From Chryseobacterium sp. SN22 (GTDB taxonomy: Bacteria > Bacteroidota > Bacteroidia > Flavobacteriales > Weeksellaceae), in NCBI RefSeq assembly GCF_008329705.1, contig NZ_VTSX01000019.1:40998-104997 (forward strand): 64,000 bases of DNA, read 5' to 3'. Of the stretch, positions 8,064 to 17,779 are shown piece after piece (position 1 is the first letter of the stretch; every line of letters begins with the position of its first letter). Under the pieces are notes generated by a model. It saw only the letters and a program-made list of their open reading frames with translations, was not told where the DNA came from and ran no database searches. The translations under genes were made by a program, and so were the position numbers.

Positions 8064-9635
8064 TTACCCTTCACCGATGGCCAGTTCCCGGATATGCCTG
8101 ATAAAAACGGAAGGCGGGACGTCGGTAACCTTTTTGAAAACCGTGGTAAATTTATTGGCGGACGAAAAGCCGGATTCCTCGGCCAGCGCTGCGATCTTGT
8201 ATTTCCTGAATTCGGGGTTTTCCCGAAGCTGCCGGATGATATAATTGACTCTCAGCTCATTGATGTAATTGTTAAAATCCTTTTCCTTGTACCGGTTGAT
8301 GATATGGGAAAGGTATTTGATGTTGGTTCCCAGGTGGGCGGCAAGAAAAGGCAGGGACATGTTCCGGTCTGTAAACAGCACCGATTCCTCAAACTCCCTG
8401 AGCTGCCGGAGGAGCTTCTGCTCGGTTTCCGATGTCATTACGGTACTTTCCCCGTTTTCGGCACCTGCCGCCTCCGGCCCTGGGGGTGCCGGTTCCGGCA
8501 TTTCATCCGCCGGGGTTTTCCTGCTCTCATATTCCTGCAGCAGCCGGCTGATCCTGTCGGTATTCCTGATCTGGCGTTTCCGGTACCTGAAAAATGCAAC
8601 GGAACAGCCCGTGAGCAGAAAAGTCCCGGCCAGAAGGAGGTGGTTTTTATGGCCGCTGTCCTTTTCAGCTTCCTCCGCCCGGTGTTCCATCTTCATATAA
8701 GAATCATCGATAAAGGCACTTTCCTTTTCGGCAAGGGCGGTGTTCAGGGTATCGGTTTTCTGCTGTATTTCGGCGGATTTTTTATTGTCGTCCAGTTTTG
8801 CGTAGTATTCCCGGGAAGTGGCATTCACTTCTATTTTCAGCCGGGGATAATTGGAGCTTTCCGCAATCTTCTGGGCCTTTTCGAGGTAAGCTTCGGTATT
8901 TTTAAGGTCGCCCTGCTTCAGGTAAACGGCCGCCATCCCGTTGCAGATAAGCCCGGTGAGGAAGTTTTCCGGGGACTTTCCTGCGAGCGCCAGGGCTTTC
9001 CGGTAATGGTCCATTGCTTTTTCATACGATCCGGCATAGAAATAATTGAGGCCCGTCAGCTGTTCGTTGTTGGCGGTAAAGAAATCCAGGTTTTCTTTGG
9101 TCCTGTTAAAGTGCGACTGGGCCGTTTCAATGTACCGGATGGATTTTTTATAATTCTTCCGCTCGCTTTCGTAATAGGCCATTTCCTGATACATCAGGCC
9201 CTGGATGCTGTTGCGGGCCGGTTCTTCCTTTATGGCCTGCCCCACTTCCAGTGCTTTGTCGATGTACTTTTTCGATTTTTTATACAGCTTCAGGATCCGG
9301 TATTGCGTGGCAAGGAACCCGTAGACCCGGGCTTCCCAGGCAGGGTTCCCTGCCTCCCCGATAATATCGGCTGACCGCCCGGCATATGCCACCGCCTTTT
9401 CCACGTCCCCCGCCTGCTGGTACAGCGACGCCGACAGCATCAGGCTCTTGGTTTTGAAATAAGGGGTCTCCGAGATTTCATACAGGGAATCGGCAACCTT
9501 CAAAGCCTGGCCGAAGTCCTTCTGAGAAGTCTCCAGATAGGTTTTTGCATAGACCGCCTGATAACGGGCCGGATCCTGTGCCCGAAGCGCAAGGAACATC
9601 AAAAAAAACGGAATCAGGAGAATTTTATGCATCAT
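8064..9635 (-). CDS. TPR membrane protein with C-terminal AraC-type DNA-binding domain
   Basis: This 523-residue regulator has an architecture common in Chryseobacterium. A signal sequence (about 1-19) leads to a periplasmic or exposed helical region with several TPR-like repeats (about 30-310). One membrane segment follows (HLLLAGTFLLTGCSVAFF, about 331-348), then a linker and an AraC-type helix-turn-helix domain at the C-terminus (about 415-515; KIAALAEESGFSSANKFTTVFK is the second helix-turn-helix). Such proteins are thought to sense a ligand outside the cytoplasm and control transcription from the membrane. Neither ligand nor target is evident; the secreted pair downstream on the same strand is a candidate target by proximity only. 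Confidence 0.85.
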   Translation of the reverse strand: MMHKILLIPFFLMFLALRAQDPARYQAVYAKTYLETSQKDFGQALKVADSLYEISETPYFKTKSLMLSASLYQQAGDVEKAVAYAGRSADIIGEAGNPAWEARVYGFLATQYRILKLYKKSKKYIDKALEVGQAIKEEPARNSIQGLMYQEMAYYESERKNYKKSIRYIETAQSHFNRTKENLDFFTANNEQLTGLNYFYAGSYEKAMDHYRKALALAGKSPENFLTGLICNGMAAVYLKQGDLKNTEAYLEKAQKIAESSNYPRLKIEVNATSREYYAKLDDNKKSAEIQQKTDTLNTALAEKESAFIDDSYMKMEHRAEEAEKDSGHKNHLLLAGTFLLTGCSVAFFRYRKRQIRNTDRISRLLQEYESRKTPADEMPEPAPPGPEAAGAENGESTVMTSETEQKLLRQLREFEESVLFTDRNMSLPFLAAHLGTNIKYLSHIINRYKEKDFNNYINELRVNYIIRQLRENPEFRKYKIAALAEESGFSSANKFTTVFKKVTDVPPSVFIRHIRELAIGEG

Positions 9636-9661
9636 GGCCGCTGACCTAAACTAACAACCTG

Positions 9662-9669
9662 CAAAACTA
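9662..9669 (-). promoter_or_regulatory. Possible -7 element for the TPR/AraC gene
   Basis: The minus strand reads TAGTTTTG, which fits the Bacteroidota -7 consensus TAnnTTTG, 26 bp upstream of the ATG at 9635. I find no TTG at the usual -33 distance, so this is weak. Confidence 0.35.
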
Positions 9670-9766
9670 TCACTAATAATTGAATTGTTGAACGGATGAA
9701 ACGGAATATTTCGGGGAACAGGGTGAAATTTGATACAAATTCCCTGATTTAACTTTTATGCAGATC

Positions 9767-11276
9767 ATCTTTGGACTATTTCATTTGATTGTATCTTTGG
9801 GGTACAACACAACGGGTTCGAATCCCGTATTCTCCACAAGGTGGTTGTAAATTGCTTTCATTTATTCGTATCTTCGTGATACAACACAACCCAGAATTCG
9901 CCATTTACAAGCGCATGAGGGTTGTGAATTGCTTTCATTTATTCGTATCTTCGTGATACAACACAACAAAGAAAGAGCTCCGGCAATCATCCCTTCAGTT
10001 GTGAATTGCTTTCATTTATTCGTATCTTCGTGATACAACACAACAGGATGTTTATGGTGAATTGCAGCCAATGAGTTGTGAATTGCTTTCATTTATTCGT
10101 ATCTTCGTGATACAACACAACCATCGTTTTCTTTTTTAATCTCCCCCGGCAGTTGTGAATTGCTTTCATTTATTCGTATCTTCGTGATACAACACAACGA
10201 ACCTTGTCTTTGACACCGACGATTATTTGTTGTGAATTGCTTTCATTTATTCGTATCTTCGTGATACAACACAACTAACCCAAGAGAGGATATATTCCAG
10301 GTGGAGTTGTGAATTGCTTTCATTTATTCGTATCTTCGTGATACAACACAACCAATCTGTGGAAGAAAACACTATCCGGACGGTTGTGAATTGCTTTCAT
10401 TTATTCGTATCTTCGTGATACAACACAACAAGCCGCTGCGCTATTTATACGGGCCTATTGTTGTGAATTGCTTTCATTTATTCGTATCTTCGTGATACAA
10501 CACAACAAGTGGGGATTAATTCCGGCTGCCTTTAATGTTGTGAATTGCTTTCATTTATTCGTATCTTCGTGATACAACACAACGAAAAGACGCTATTCCG
10601 CTTTCATCCTAAAGTTGTGAATTGCTTTCATTTATTCGTATCTTCGTGATACAACACAACTGAGCCCGCAATGCTTCCGCTTCGCCCAAAGTTGTGAATT
10701 GCTTTCATTTATTCGTATCTTCGTGATACAACACAACTACGCGAATATTAACCCCTGGTTCGTCAACGTTGTGAATTGCTTTCATTTATTCGTATCTTCG
10801 TGATACAACACAACAGTAGTATTTCTTTCCATCTTTAAGGTATAGTTGTGAATTGCTTTTATTTATTCGTATCTTCGTGATACAACACAACAATCGGCAT
10901 TTGGTACCGGTAATGTAAGTTGTTGTGAATTGCTTTCATTTATTCGTATCTTCGTGATACAACACAACGTTACGGCCACTACGCAAAACATCGACGGAGT
11001 TGTGAATTGCTTTCATTTATTCGTATCTTCGTGATACAACACAACAAATAATACCAACTTGATTTTCATAAAAGAGTTGTGAATTGCTTTCATTTATTCG
11101 TATCTTCGTGATACAACACAACCTGTTTTGTAATGTGAATATCGGGGTACGAGTTGTGAATTGCTTTCATTTATTCGTATCTTCGTGATACAACACAACG
11201 TCTTTGTATAATTCTTTCAGGTATGTTTTGTTGTGAATTGCTTTCATTTATTCGTATCTTCGTGATACAACACAAC
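9767..11276 (+). CRISPR. Type II-C CRISPR array, 20 repeats and 19 spacers
   Basis: Nineteen 47-bp repeats start every 77 bp from 9844 to 11230 and begin GTTGTGAATTGCTTTCATTT. A degenerate copy at 9767-9813 keeps only the 3' part (TACAACACAAC). All spacers are 30 bp. The first full repeat (9844) has A instead of G at position 6, and the repeat at 10845 has T instead of C at position 16; the others look identical. Each repeat contains GTATC-TTCGT-GATAC and GTTGTG...CACAAC inverted pairs. Plus-strand orientation is supported by the anti-repeat of the predicted tracrRNA and by a terminator just right of the array. The degenerate left copy suggests this is the old end and that new spacers enter next to cas2. 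Confidence 0.98.
9814..9843 (+). other. Terminal spacer resembling a tRNA 3' end
   Basis: The spacer between the degenerate repeat and the first full repeat reads GGGTTCGAATCCCGT followed by ATTCTCCAC. This is a T-arm (loop TTCGAAT, stem closed with the last two bases of the repeat) plus a 7-nt acceptor strand and a discriminator base. It is exactly 30 bp long and in spacer register. The rest of a tRNA is not present beside it. Confidence 0.75.
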
Positions 11277-11286
11277 CTCAACATTT

Positions 11287-11316
11287 AACCCACTGAATTG
11301 CAGTGGGTTTATTTAT
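11287..11316 (+). terminator. Terminator at the cas2-proximal end of the array
   Basis: AACCCACTG and CAGTGGGTT form a perfect 9-bp stem with loop AATTG, followed by TATTTATT on the plus strand, 10 bp after the last repeat. The tail is T-rich on the plus strand, which fits transcription of the array from left to right. Confidence 0.7.
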
Positions 11317-11334
11317 TGATTAGGATTGAAAAAA

Positions 11335-11715
<381 letters not shown>

Positions 11716-11718
11716 TCA

Positions 11719-12612
11719 TCAGATTAGTTCGGGATAAGAGATCAGCCGCTTTTCTCCCGTGTAACATTTATAAAGCGAAGAAGCAGTTGATTTTACAGCC
11801 ACCAGCAAAGGTCTTGTTTTACCGTCAATCAGCACATCCCTGGTCGCAATCTGAAGAATATGCGCTTTGAATTCTTTCGTCAGTTCCTCAGATTCCGGGT
11901 AGGCTTTCAGCCACTGCATCACCAGCAAATCGATAAATGGACGGTAAGGTTCCATCAGATCATCCGCGAGACAGTAAGGATTGTATTTGTTTTTGTGAAA
12001 GATGCCGAGAACCGGAAGCAGTCCCGTTTCAACGATAGCCCGGGCAACAATGCTCCGGAGCACCGCATAGCCGAAATTGAAAAATGGGTTGGGCGAATCC
12101 CCGAAACGCTGTCTTAAGAAATCCAGGCTGATCAGGTATTTCCAGTAATGCTGGGCGGCAATTCCCTCCATATTAGTACTGTCACCTGACTTTACATTTC
12201 TTTGGTATTCAACCATAGGTTCATGATACTTGCCTAATTTTACAAGGACATTTTTCTGGTTTTCAATCTTGCACTCCACCGTCTGTTTCCACAGCTGCTT
12301 CTTTAGTGGCTCGCTGACTTCCAGCTGGTCTTTTACTCGGTCCGAATGCTCGGTATGTCCGTACAGCGGCAACATGATTCCATGCGGGAGGTGGTGCGCA
12401 TCACAGCTGATCACTACCACATTGTTTCCCATCATTTTCTGGATCAGGTTATGGGAAATGGTGATTTGATAATGGTCCAGCATCAGCAATCCCAGATCTT
12501 CCACAGGGACACTCCCCTTTTCCGTCTTGGTTTCCGTACAAAGGATTTTCAGCTGCTCGTCTTTGAGTTTAAGGTATGCGGGGTTGCCGATGTAAATGGA
12601 GCGGGTGATCAT
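11719..12612 (-). CDS. cas1: CRISPR-associated integrase Cas1 (type II)
   Basis: This 297-residue Cas1 catalyses integration of new spacers together with Cas2. The metal ligands appear in order: Glu149 in NMEGIAAQHYW, His206 in LGIFHKNKYNPYCLADDL and Glu221 in MEPYRPFIDLL. The N-terminal beta domain (about 1-75) opens with RSIYIGNPAYL, typical of type II Cas1. The start lies 1 bp after the cas9 stop, so the genes are cotranscribed. GC content is much higher than in cas9 (36 of 60 bases G or C at 12001-12060), which is notable for genes of one operon. Confidence 0.97.
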   Translation of the reverse strand: MITRSIYIGNPAYLKLKDEQLKILCTETKTEKGSVPVEDLGLLMLDHYQITISHNLIQKMMGNNVVVISCDAHHLPHGIMLPLYGHTEHSDRVKDQLEVSEPLKKQLWKQTVECKIENQKNVLVKLGKYHEPMVEYQRNVKSGDSTNMEGIAAQHYWKYLISLDFLRQRFGDSPNPFFNFGYAVLRSIVARAIVETGLLPVLGIFHKNKYNPYCLADDLMEPYRPFIDLLVMQWLKAYPESEELTKEFKAHILQIATRDVLIDGKTRPLLVAVKSTASSLYKCYTGEKRLISYPELI

Positions 12613-12613
12613 A

Positions 12614-15600
12614 TTAGAAATTCCATTTTATTGTTCCATCAATATACATCTCAAAATCTTTTCCTTCTATTGCAAAATTCCATTGTCCTTGACTTAATCT
12701 TAAGAAAACTTGTTTTTCCTCAAAACTAAACGACGAATACTCTTGGTTATCTTTTTTTAATTCAGTATCAATTCCTGCTACTAGATGATGACGAAATTTC
12801 ATTCTATTTGAATCTCCTTCAAATTGATAAACCTTATACATCCGTTCTGAGAGTTCTTCAGTATTTAAATAAGTTAACTCATTAATTGAATCTTTGTAAA
12901 ATAAAACCTTGTCTCCTTTTTTTAAAATTGAATATAATGGCAACTGAAATTTATTCTTACCTCTGCCCGTTTTTATAAAAGAAAACTCCGGCTCGGTAAA
13001 AAGGTTTTGAACATTTTTTAATTTAAGTTCCGCTAAGTCTACAATAGAAAGAATTCTCATTGCTTTACCGGCATCACTTTTATAAAACAGACAATACGTG
13101 TTCTCACCGTTGGTTGCTAATGTGGACTTTTTGTATTCTTTGTCTGAAACAAAACTGTGATGATGAACTTTAATTGCTGTTGCATATTTTAATCCATTTT
13201 CGAAACAGCGTATTGTTCTTATTTTATTTACTTTATTGCCACTTTTATCAAGCATATAAACACCTTCAGTCAGAGCTGTTTTAAAATCTGTTTCTTCAAC
13301 TTGTCTTTTAATTATTTTAAACAAATCCTTATCAACAATTGCTTTCTCAACTTCTTCAAGGCTTTTGAATCCTTGAGAATTAGCATCCTTTTTATATAAC
13401 AAGGGTTTTCTGACAGCTAAATAAATTTCATCTTTAAGAATCATTTTTCTGTTATCATCAAACAAAATCTTATTATCCTCGTCTCTTACAGGCTGTTTTA
13501 TGGCTCCATAAAAAGTTTCTCCGTGCAACTGGCCACGAATTGTATCACCTTTTGATATCTTAGGAATTCTATTTCCGTTTTCATCTAATTTGTATACTTG
13601 TTCCCCTTTTTCATTTTTTATTTTAACAAAATCTATTTTTCCTCTTTTTCTTACTGTTTTAGATGTCTGTGTAATGGTTCGGCTATCTGTAAGATTATTA
13701 ATCAAAACCTTATCTTTTAACTCCAAGATATAATTTTCAGAAAAATTATCCCAATCCATTGGAAGTTCATGATAGGTTTTGCCTGTCCTATTATCAATTT
13801 CGTTTTGATAAGCTTTAATAATCCTTTCTCTATGAAAAGCATTTGGAATCAACGTAAGAATTGCGGCATCCTGAGCGTGATGACTATGTACGCTTCTGTC
13901 TTTTTTAGAATCTTTTGACTGTACTTTATAAACTTTCTTAAAGATATCTGTAACTCCACCTTTTTCCACAGAAACTCTTTTGAATAGGGTTTTAAAATAT
14001 GGCAAAGCATACTTGGTGATAATCTGAGTATCTCTCAACTGATTATTTCTCCATCCTGCTTTATATTCTGTAATGGTAAAAGTAGCTAATTTAGCTTTTA
14101 AATAATCCAAATCCATTTTTATGGTGTGATACTTTACAATACAAAAATCTTTGTACTCTTTTGTACTTGCATAAGAAGCTTTCTTTTTCCATTCATCAAA
14201 TAGTTTTTCAAGCTCCTCAATCTTCTTCCAGGTAATTATTTTCTCTGTTTTACCTTTTAATTCCTTTTCTTTTATTTTTTTTTCTCCAAAAAGAAATTCT
14301 ATGTTTCTGATTATTGGATTATAGAATTCACCATTAATAACCTGTTCATTATCATAATTGACTAATTGCGTTGGAAATTTCTTTCCTTTTTGTAAACGGT
14401 TATATCCCGAGTCGGCAATGGTGAGATTTTTCAATTCATTATCAAAACTTATACTTGCAGGAATTGTATGCTCAAAATCATATTTGTAACCACTAATTAA
14501 GTCAGAAAAGGAAATTGGTTTACCTGTATAAAGGCAAATTTTATTTTGTTCATGCCACAATCTGATTTTACGGACTAATGTATTTTCATCGATAAGCTTA
14601 ACATTAGAAAACTGCTCCCGATAAACTGCCAGTTCTTTCCTGTAAGCTTCATTCTCTTTTTCCCTTTCTTTCTGCCAAATCTCAATTGCTTTCCTTTTAT
14701 TCTTATCATTAAGCTCTCTTGCAATTTCAATCACCACTTTTGTTTCTTCATCTATCTTGCCTTCCTGTAAAAGATAGTTCACCAAATTTTTGAGTTTATG
14801 CAGAGACTTCAATGCCATAGGATTTTTAAATCCTTTACTTAATGGCTCAGGATTACCTAATAATTTAATTTCCCGACCTTCAAACTCTGCATCTGGATTT
14901 TTTGTTAGAAAACCGCTTCTGTTTTTTTCTTTAACGTAATATTTTTTCCTTCCTACCGAAAATTCTAAATAATTTTCAGCCTCAGCATAATTTTCCTGTT
15001 CAGACGGATGCCAAAGATATTTCTTCATATCTTCTGAAACGTGATAAGTATCTTTTAAAAAATTGAATATCTTTTCGTCAATTCTTTCGGACTGTACAAA
15101 AAGATTCTTCTTATCGAAAAATGATTTCTTTAAAAATTCAAGATATTTTGCTGAAACATAATCGATAATATTAGCTTTACTTTCTTCTTCAAGTTTATCC
15201 CAGCTTTCCTGTCCGTAATTGTCAATAACACTTTTTAAAACAAGTTTGTTTTCAGCACTATCCAAATCTCTGTCATCAGTAATATAATAACGGTTTTCAT
15301 CATTGATCATTTCTGATATTAAGCTATTGACAATCGCTGCATTTTTTCTGTTTACTGAATCCCATTTTAAAATATTAGAAATCTCTTCAGAAAGATGATT
15401 AATCAATGTTTCGGAAATTTCATTTTCTCCAAGCATTTTATACAGATTAGCCATATATACAGCGTGGCTATATAAAAACCCTTTTTGTAAATAGGGAAGA
15501 ATTTTCTTAATCGCAGAAAGGCTTAAAGTCGCAAAACCTTGTTGTAATTTGATTTTAGAAAATTTATTCGCTTTTTCTTCATCTAAATTTAGTTTTTCTA

Positions 15601-16867
15601 AAGCAAATTTCTTAAGATTTTCCTGTCCGTCAAAAGTCATTAGAATGTGCCAAACGTCTTCAAAAGTATATTCGGTGTGAGATTTTTTGACAGGCTGTGA
15701 GCTTCTTTCTCCATTAATATCCCATTTCAGTATGTCTTTCCAGTTTTCTCCAAAAACATCCTGAAATTGTTTAAGTAATTTTAGAGAAAGTACTTTTGTT
15801 TTTTCGTGATGCTTTGATGTTCTTTTGGCACCGTCCTTCCTTAGCTGTTTATCAATTTCGCTTAGTTCGAAATCAGGTTTTGATTTATAGAATAACGGAT
15901 AAATTTTAGCTTGGATATATTCCTGTTTATTTTCATCTAAAGGTGGAATGATATTTAAGTTATTAATAAAAACCCAAGTTCTATATTCCTCATAGAGAGG
16001 ATGACTTACAGCCACTCTCTTTTTCCCTTTTTCATAAATACAGTTTCCAATTAATCCTTTCTGTGTTCGTAAAGGACGTTGCCAAATGATGGCTTTCCAT
16101 AGTTTAGAATAGTCATCCTTAGAAATATCGTGTAAATCACAAATCCATTTTAATTCTGCTTCACTGTCTTTTCTTAAGTTATATCTTTGCCTTATTCTGC
16201 CTCCGAAGTCTTTTTGATAATAATACAGTGCAGCGCCTAAAGTTTTATGTTTATCTAAGTATTCCTCAATATCATTTCTTCCTTTTGTTCCGTTCTTATC
16301 ACTTCCGGTTAACATCGTCTTAGCTTCTTCCTCATCTCTTCCTTTGAAACCTCTTCTTTGAACAAGCTGATAAAAAACTCTTCCTAAAATTTGAGGATTA
16401 TTTCCAAATACATCTTTATATTGTGGATTGCCTGTAAAGGCTCTAAAAATGTAATAACTCTCGTTTTTGTCTTTTCCAAACAAATGAAAGTCCGGTAAAC
16501 CGTCACCATCAAAATCGAATCTTATCCAATTTAGAAATTCTTCGGATTGAGGATACTCTCTTCTCTTTCCTTTTCTGTAAGTTTTCCAATTATTAAAATC
16601 TTCAATAGACAGAGGACACATCTTTCTTTCGATAAGAAATTGCAAAATTCCAAACTTCCTGTATTTTTCAGCTTGGTAATTTCTTCTTTTACCTCTACTC
16701 TCTGTTCTTTTCTGAACTTTAGGGAATTCATTACCTTTTTCTGCAGCAACACCTTTCTCAAAAGTAATCACTCCAAAATCTTCTATCTGATTGCCTTCTA
16801 AATCTAAATTTCTAATTGCCCAACCAGTACTATTACTACCAAGATCGATTCCTAAAACTTTTTTCAT
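12614..16867 (-). CDS. cas9: Type II-C Cas9 RNA-guided endonuclease
   Basis: This 1417-residue Cas9 is in the size range of Bacteroidota II-C enzymes. RuvC-I is at the N-terminus (VLGIDLGSNSTGWA, Asp8), followed by the arginine-rich bridge helix (RTESRGKRRNYQAEKYR, about 54-70). RuvC-II is VVIEIARELN (Glu714). HNH contains YDFEHTIPAS with His800 and the later Asn823 in SGYNRLQKGKK. RuvC-III is HSHHAQDAAIL (His997, Asp1000). All catalytic residues are present, so the enzyme should be active. The residue before the HNH histidine is Glu rather than the Asp of SpCas9. The gene is AT-rich (16-21 G or C per 60 bases in sampled lines). The predicted tracrRNA is divergent upstream. No csn2 or cas4 is nearby, consistent with II-C. 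Confidence 0.98.
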   Translation of the reverse strand: MKKVLGIDLGSNSTGWAIRNLDLEGNQIEDFGVITFEKGVAAEKGNEFPKVQKRTESRGKRRNYQAEKYRKFGILQFLIERKMCPLSIEDFNNWKTYRKGKRREYPQSEEFLNWIRFDFDGDGLPDFHLFGKDKNESYYIFRAFTGNPQYKDVFGNNPQILGRVFYQLVQRRGFKGRDEEEAKTMLTGSDKNGTKGRNDIEEYLDKHKTLGAALYYYQKDFGGRIRQRYNLRKDSEAELKWICDLHDISKDDYSKLWKAIIWQRPLRTQKGLIGNCIYEKGKKRVAVSHPLYEEYRTWVFINNLNIIPPLDENKQEYIQAKIYPLFYKSKPDFELSEIDKQLRKDGAKRTSKHHEKTKVLSLKLLKQFQDVFGENWKDILKWDINGERSSQPVKKSHTEYTFEDVWHILMTFDGQENLKKFALEKLNLDEEKANKFSKIKLQQGFATLSLSAIKKILPYLQKGFLYSHAVYMANLYKMLGENEISETLINHLSEEISNILKWDSVNRKNAAIVNSLISEMINDENRYYITDDRDLDSAENKLVLKSVIDNYGQESWDKLEEESKANIIDYVSAKYLEFLKKSFFDKKNLFVQSERIDEKIFNFLKDTYHVSEDMKKYLWHPSEQENYAEAENYLEFSVGRKKYYVKEKNRSGFLTKNPDAEFEGREIKLLGNPEPLSKGFKNPMALKSLHKLKNLVNYLLQEGKIDEETKVVIEIARELNDKNKRKAIEIWQKEREKENEAYRKELAVYREQFSNVKLIDENTLVRKIRLWHEQNKICLYTGKPISFSDLISGYKYDFEHTIPASISFDNELKNLTIADSGYNRLQKGKKFPTQLVNYDNEQVINGEFYNPIIRNIEFLFGEKKIKEKELKGKTEKIITWKKIEELEKLFDEWKKKASYASTKEYKDFCIVKYHTIKMDLDYLKAKLATFTITEYKAGWRNNQLRDTQIITKYALPYFKTLFKRVSVEKGGVTDIFKKVYKVQSKDSKKDRSVHSHHAQDAAILTLIPNAFHRERIIKAYQNEIDNRTGKTYHELPMDWDNFSENYILELKDKVLINNLTDSRTITQTSKTVRKRGKIDFVKIKNEKGEQVYKLDENGNRIPKISKGDTIRGQLHGETFYGAIKQPVRDEDNKILFDDNRKMILKDEIYLAVRKPLLYKKDANSQGFKSLEEVEKAIVDKDLFKIIKRQVEETDFKTALTEGVYMLDKSGNKVNKIRTIRCFENGLKYATAIKVHHHSFVSDKEYKKSTLATNGENTYCLFYKSDAGKAMRILSIVDLAELKLKNVQNLFTEPEFSFIKTGRGKNKFQLPLYSILKKGDKVLFYKDSINELTYLNTEELSERMYKVYQFEGDSNRMKFRHHLVAGIDTELKKDNQEYSSFSFEEKQVFLRLSQGQWNFAIEGKDFEMYIDGTIKWNF

Positions 16868-16936
16868 TATTACTTAGTTTTTGATATCGTATAAAAATAA
16901 AGAGAAAAAAAAATATCACATTACGGTTTTCCATAT

Positions 16937-16965
16937 TTGCAATAAAAAAATTGTTTTTATATTTG
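16937..16965 (+). promoter_or_regulatory. Predicted tracrRNA promoter
   Basis: TTG (16937-16939) and TATATTTG (16958-16965) match the Bacteroidota -33 and -7 elements with 18 bp between them. Transcription would start near 16970, right at the anti-repeat. Confidence 0.65.
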
Positions 16966-16966
16966 T

Positions 16967-17040
16967 AAAAAGCAATTCACAATAAGGCTAAAAGCCGAAG
17001 AAAATCTTTAATCCTGCGTACTCCGTGGGATTTTTTAGTT
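16967..17040 (+). ncRNA. Predicted tracrRNA
   Basis: Bases 16969-16982 (AAAGCAATTCACAA) are the exact reverse complement of CRISPR repeat positions 2-15, giving a 14-bp anti-repeat. A short hairpin follows (GGCT-AAA-AGCC, 16986-16996), then a 9-bp hairpin (17010-17018 with 17024-17032, two G-U pairs, loop TACTC) and a T-run. The RNA would be about 70 nt and is divergent from cas9. Size, order of elements and position fit type II-C tracrRNAs. The ends are inferred from the promoter and terminator. Confidence 0.88.
17010..17038 (+). terminator. tracrRNA terminator
   Basis: AATCCTGCG pairs with CGTGGGATT (two G-U pairs) around loop TACTC and is followed by a T-run. Confidence 0.8.
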
Positions 17041-17049
17041 TTTAAACAC

Positions 17050-17078
17050 AAAAAAAGCCACCCCTAAAAGAAGCAGCT
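17050..17078 (-). terminator. Probable terminator of the YceI gene
   Basis: On the minus strand, AGCTGCTTC can pair with GGGGTGGCT (several G-U pairs) around TTTTA, followed by seven T. It lies 23 bp past the YceI stop codon, convergent with the tracrRNA terminator. Confidence 0.55.
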
Positions 17079-17101
17079 CTACAAGATTAGATCTAACAAT
17101 A

Positions 17102-17779
17102 TTATTTTTTTGCTTTTACGTCGACTGCAATTTCGATGTCTTTGCTGATCATCCATTCTGCAGGATCGGTTTCGGAAGTTCCGAACTTGATGCCCCAGTC
17201 GGCTCTGTTTACGGTGAATTTAGCCTGTACGGAGGCGGCGTTTTCCATAACGTCTACTTTAGCCGGGAAGGTCACGTTCATTGTTTTTCCGGATAGGGTA
17301 AGGTTTCCGCTTACGGTTTTGTTGGCTCCGGCTACGGCGTCTTTAGACGGTTCTTTAAGATCGGTTACGCTGGTGATTTTGAAATCGGCTGTCGGGTTTT
17401 TAGCCGTATCGAAGAAATCAGGGTTCTTTAAGTGGGCTTCAAGATCCGTGTATTTTTTGTCTTTTTCGGTTACGGAAGCCGGATCTACTTTCAGGGAGTT
17501 CATGTCGATCACGAAGTTTCCGGCCGTTACGTTTCCGTTTTCAACGCTAAGATCTCCTGATTTTACCATTAAAGTTCCCCAACGCGGAGCCATCCCCCCT
17601 TTGTGGAAAGCTTTCCAGTTTACCACAGAACCTGCGGCATCTACCGGCAATACTTCGCCTTTGCTTTCCGCTACGGTTTTCTCGGTAGATGTCGCTGCAT
17701 TTTCAGCGGATTTGTCCTTGTTACAAGATGCGGCAAGCATTCCTACAGCCACCAATGCAATAACACTAAGTTTTTTCAT
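17102..17779 (-). CDS. YceI-family lipoprotein
   Basis: This 225-residue protein has a lipoprotein signal (LAASC, Cys19), a short Ser/Thr/Glu-rich linker and a YceI lipocalin-like domain (about 45-222). Family features include VVNWKAFHKGG near the start, the NFVIDMNSL strand, a region DLEAHLKNPDFFDTAKNPTA, GNLTLSGKTMNVTFPA and the final AEWMISKDIEIAVDVKA. YceI proteins bind long polyisoprenoid or amide lipids; in flavobacteria they are often anchored lipoproteins of unknown ligand. The gene stands alone, between the CRISPR locus and a divergently read gene. Confidence 0.92.
   Translation of the reverse strand: MKKLSVIALVAVGMLAASCNKDKSAENAATSTEKTVAESKGEVLPVDAAGSVVNWKAFHKGGMAPRWGTLMVKSGDLSVENGNVTAGNFVIDMNSLKVDPASVTEKDKKYTDLEAHLKNPDFFDTAKNPTADFKITSVTDLKEPSKDAVAGANKTVSGNLTLSGKTMNVTFPAKVDVMENAASVQAKFTVNRADWGIKFGTSETDPAEWMISKDIEIAVDVKAKK

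Noticed and set aside
8094..9374. Long plus-strand frame (426 codons) opposite the TPR/AraC gene
   Set aside because: The minus strand encodes recognisable TPR, membrane and AraC domains; the plus frame has none.
9814..9843. A real tRNA gene or tRNA remnant at the left end of the array
   Set aside because: Only the T-arm and acceptor end exist, the segment is exactly one spacer long and in register, and nothing upstream folds as the rest of a tRNA.
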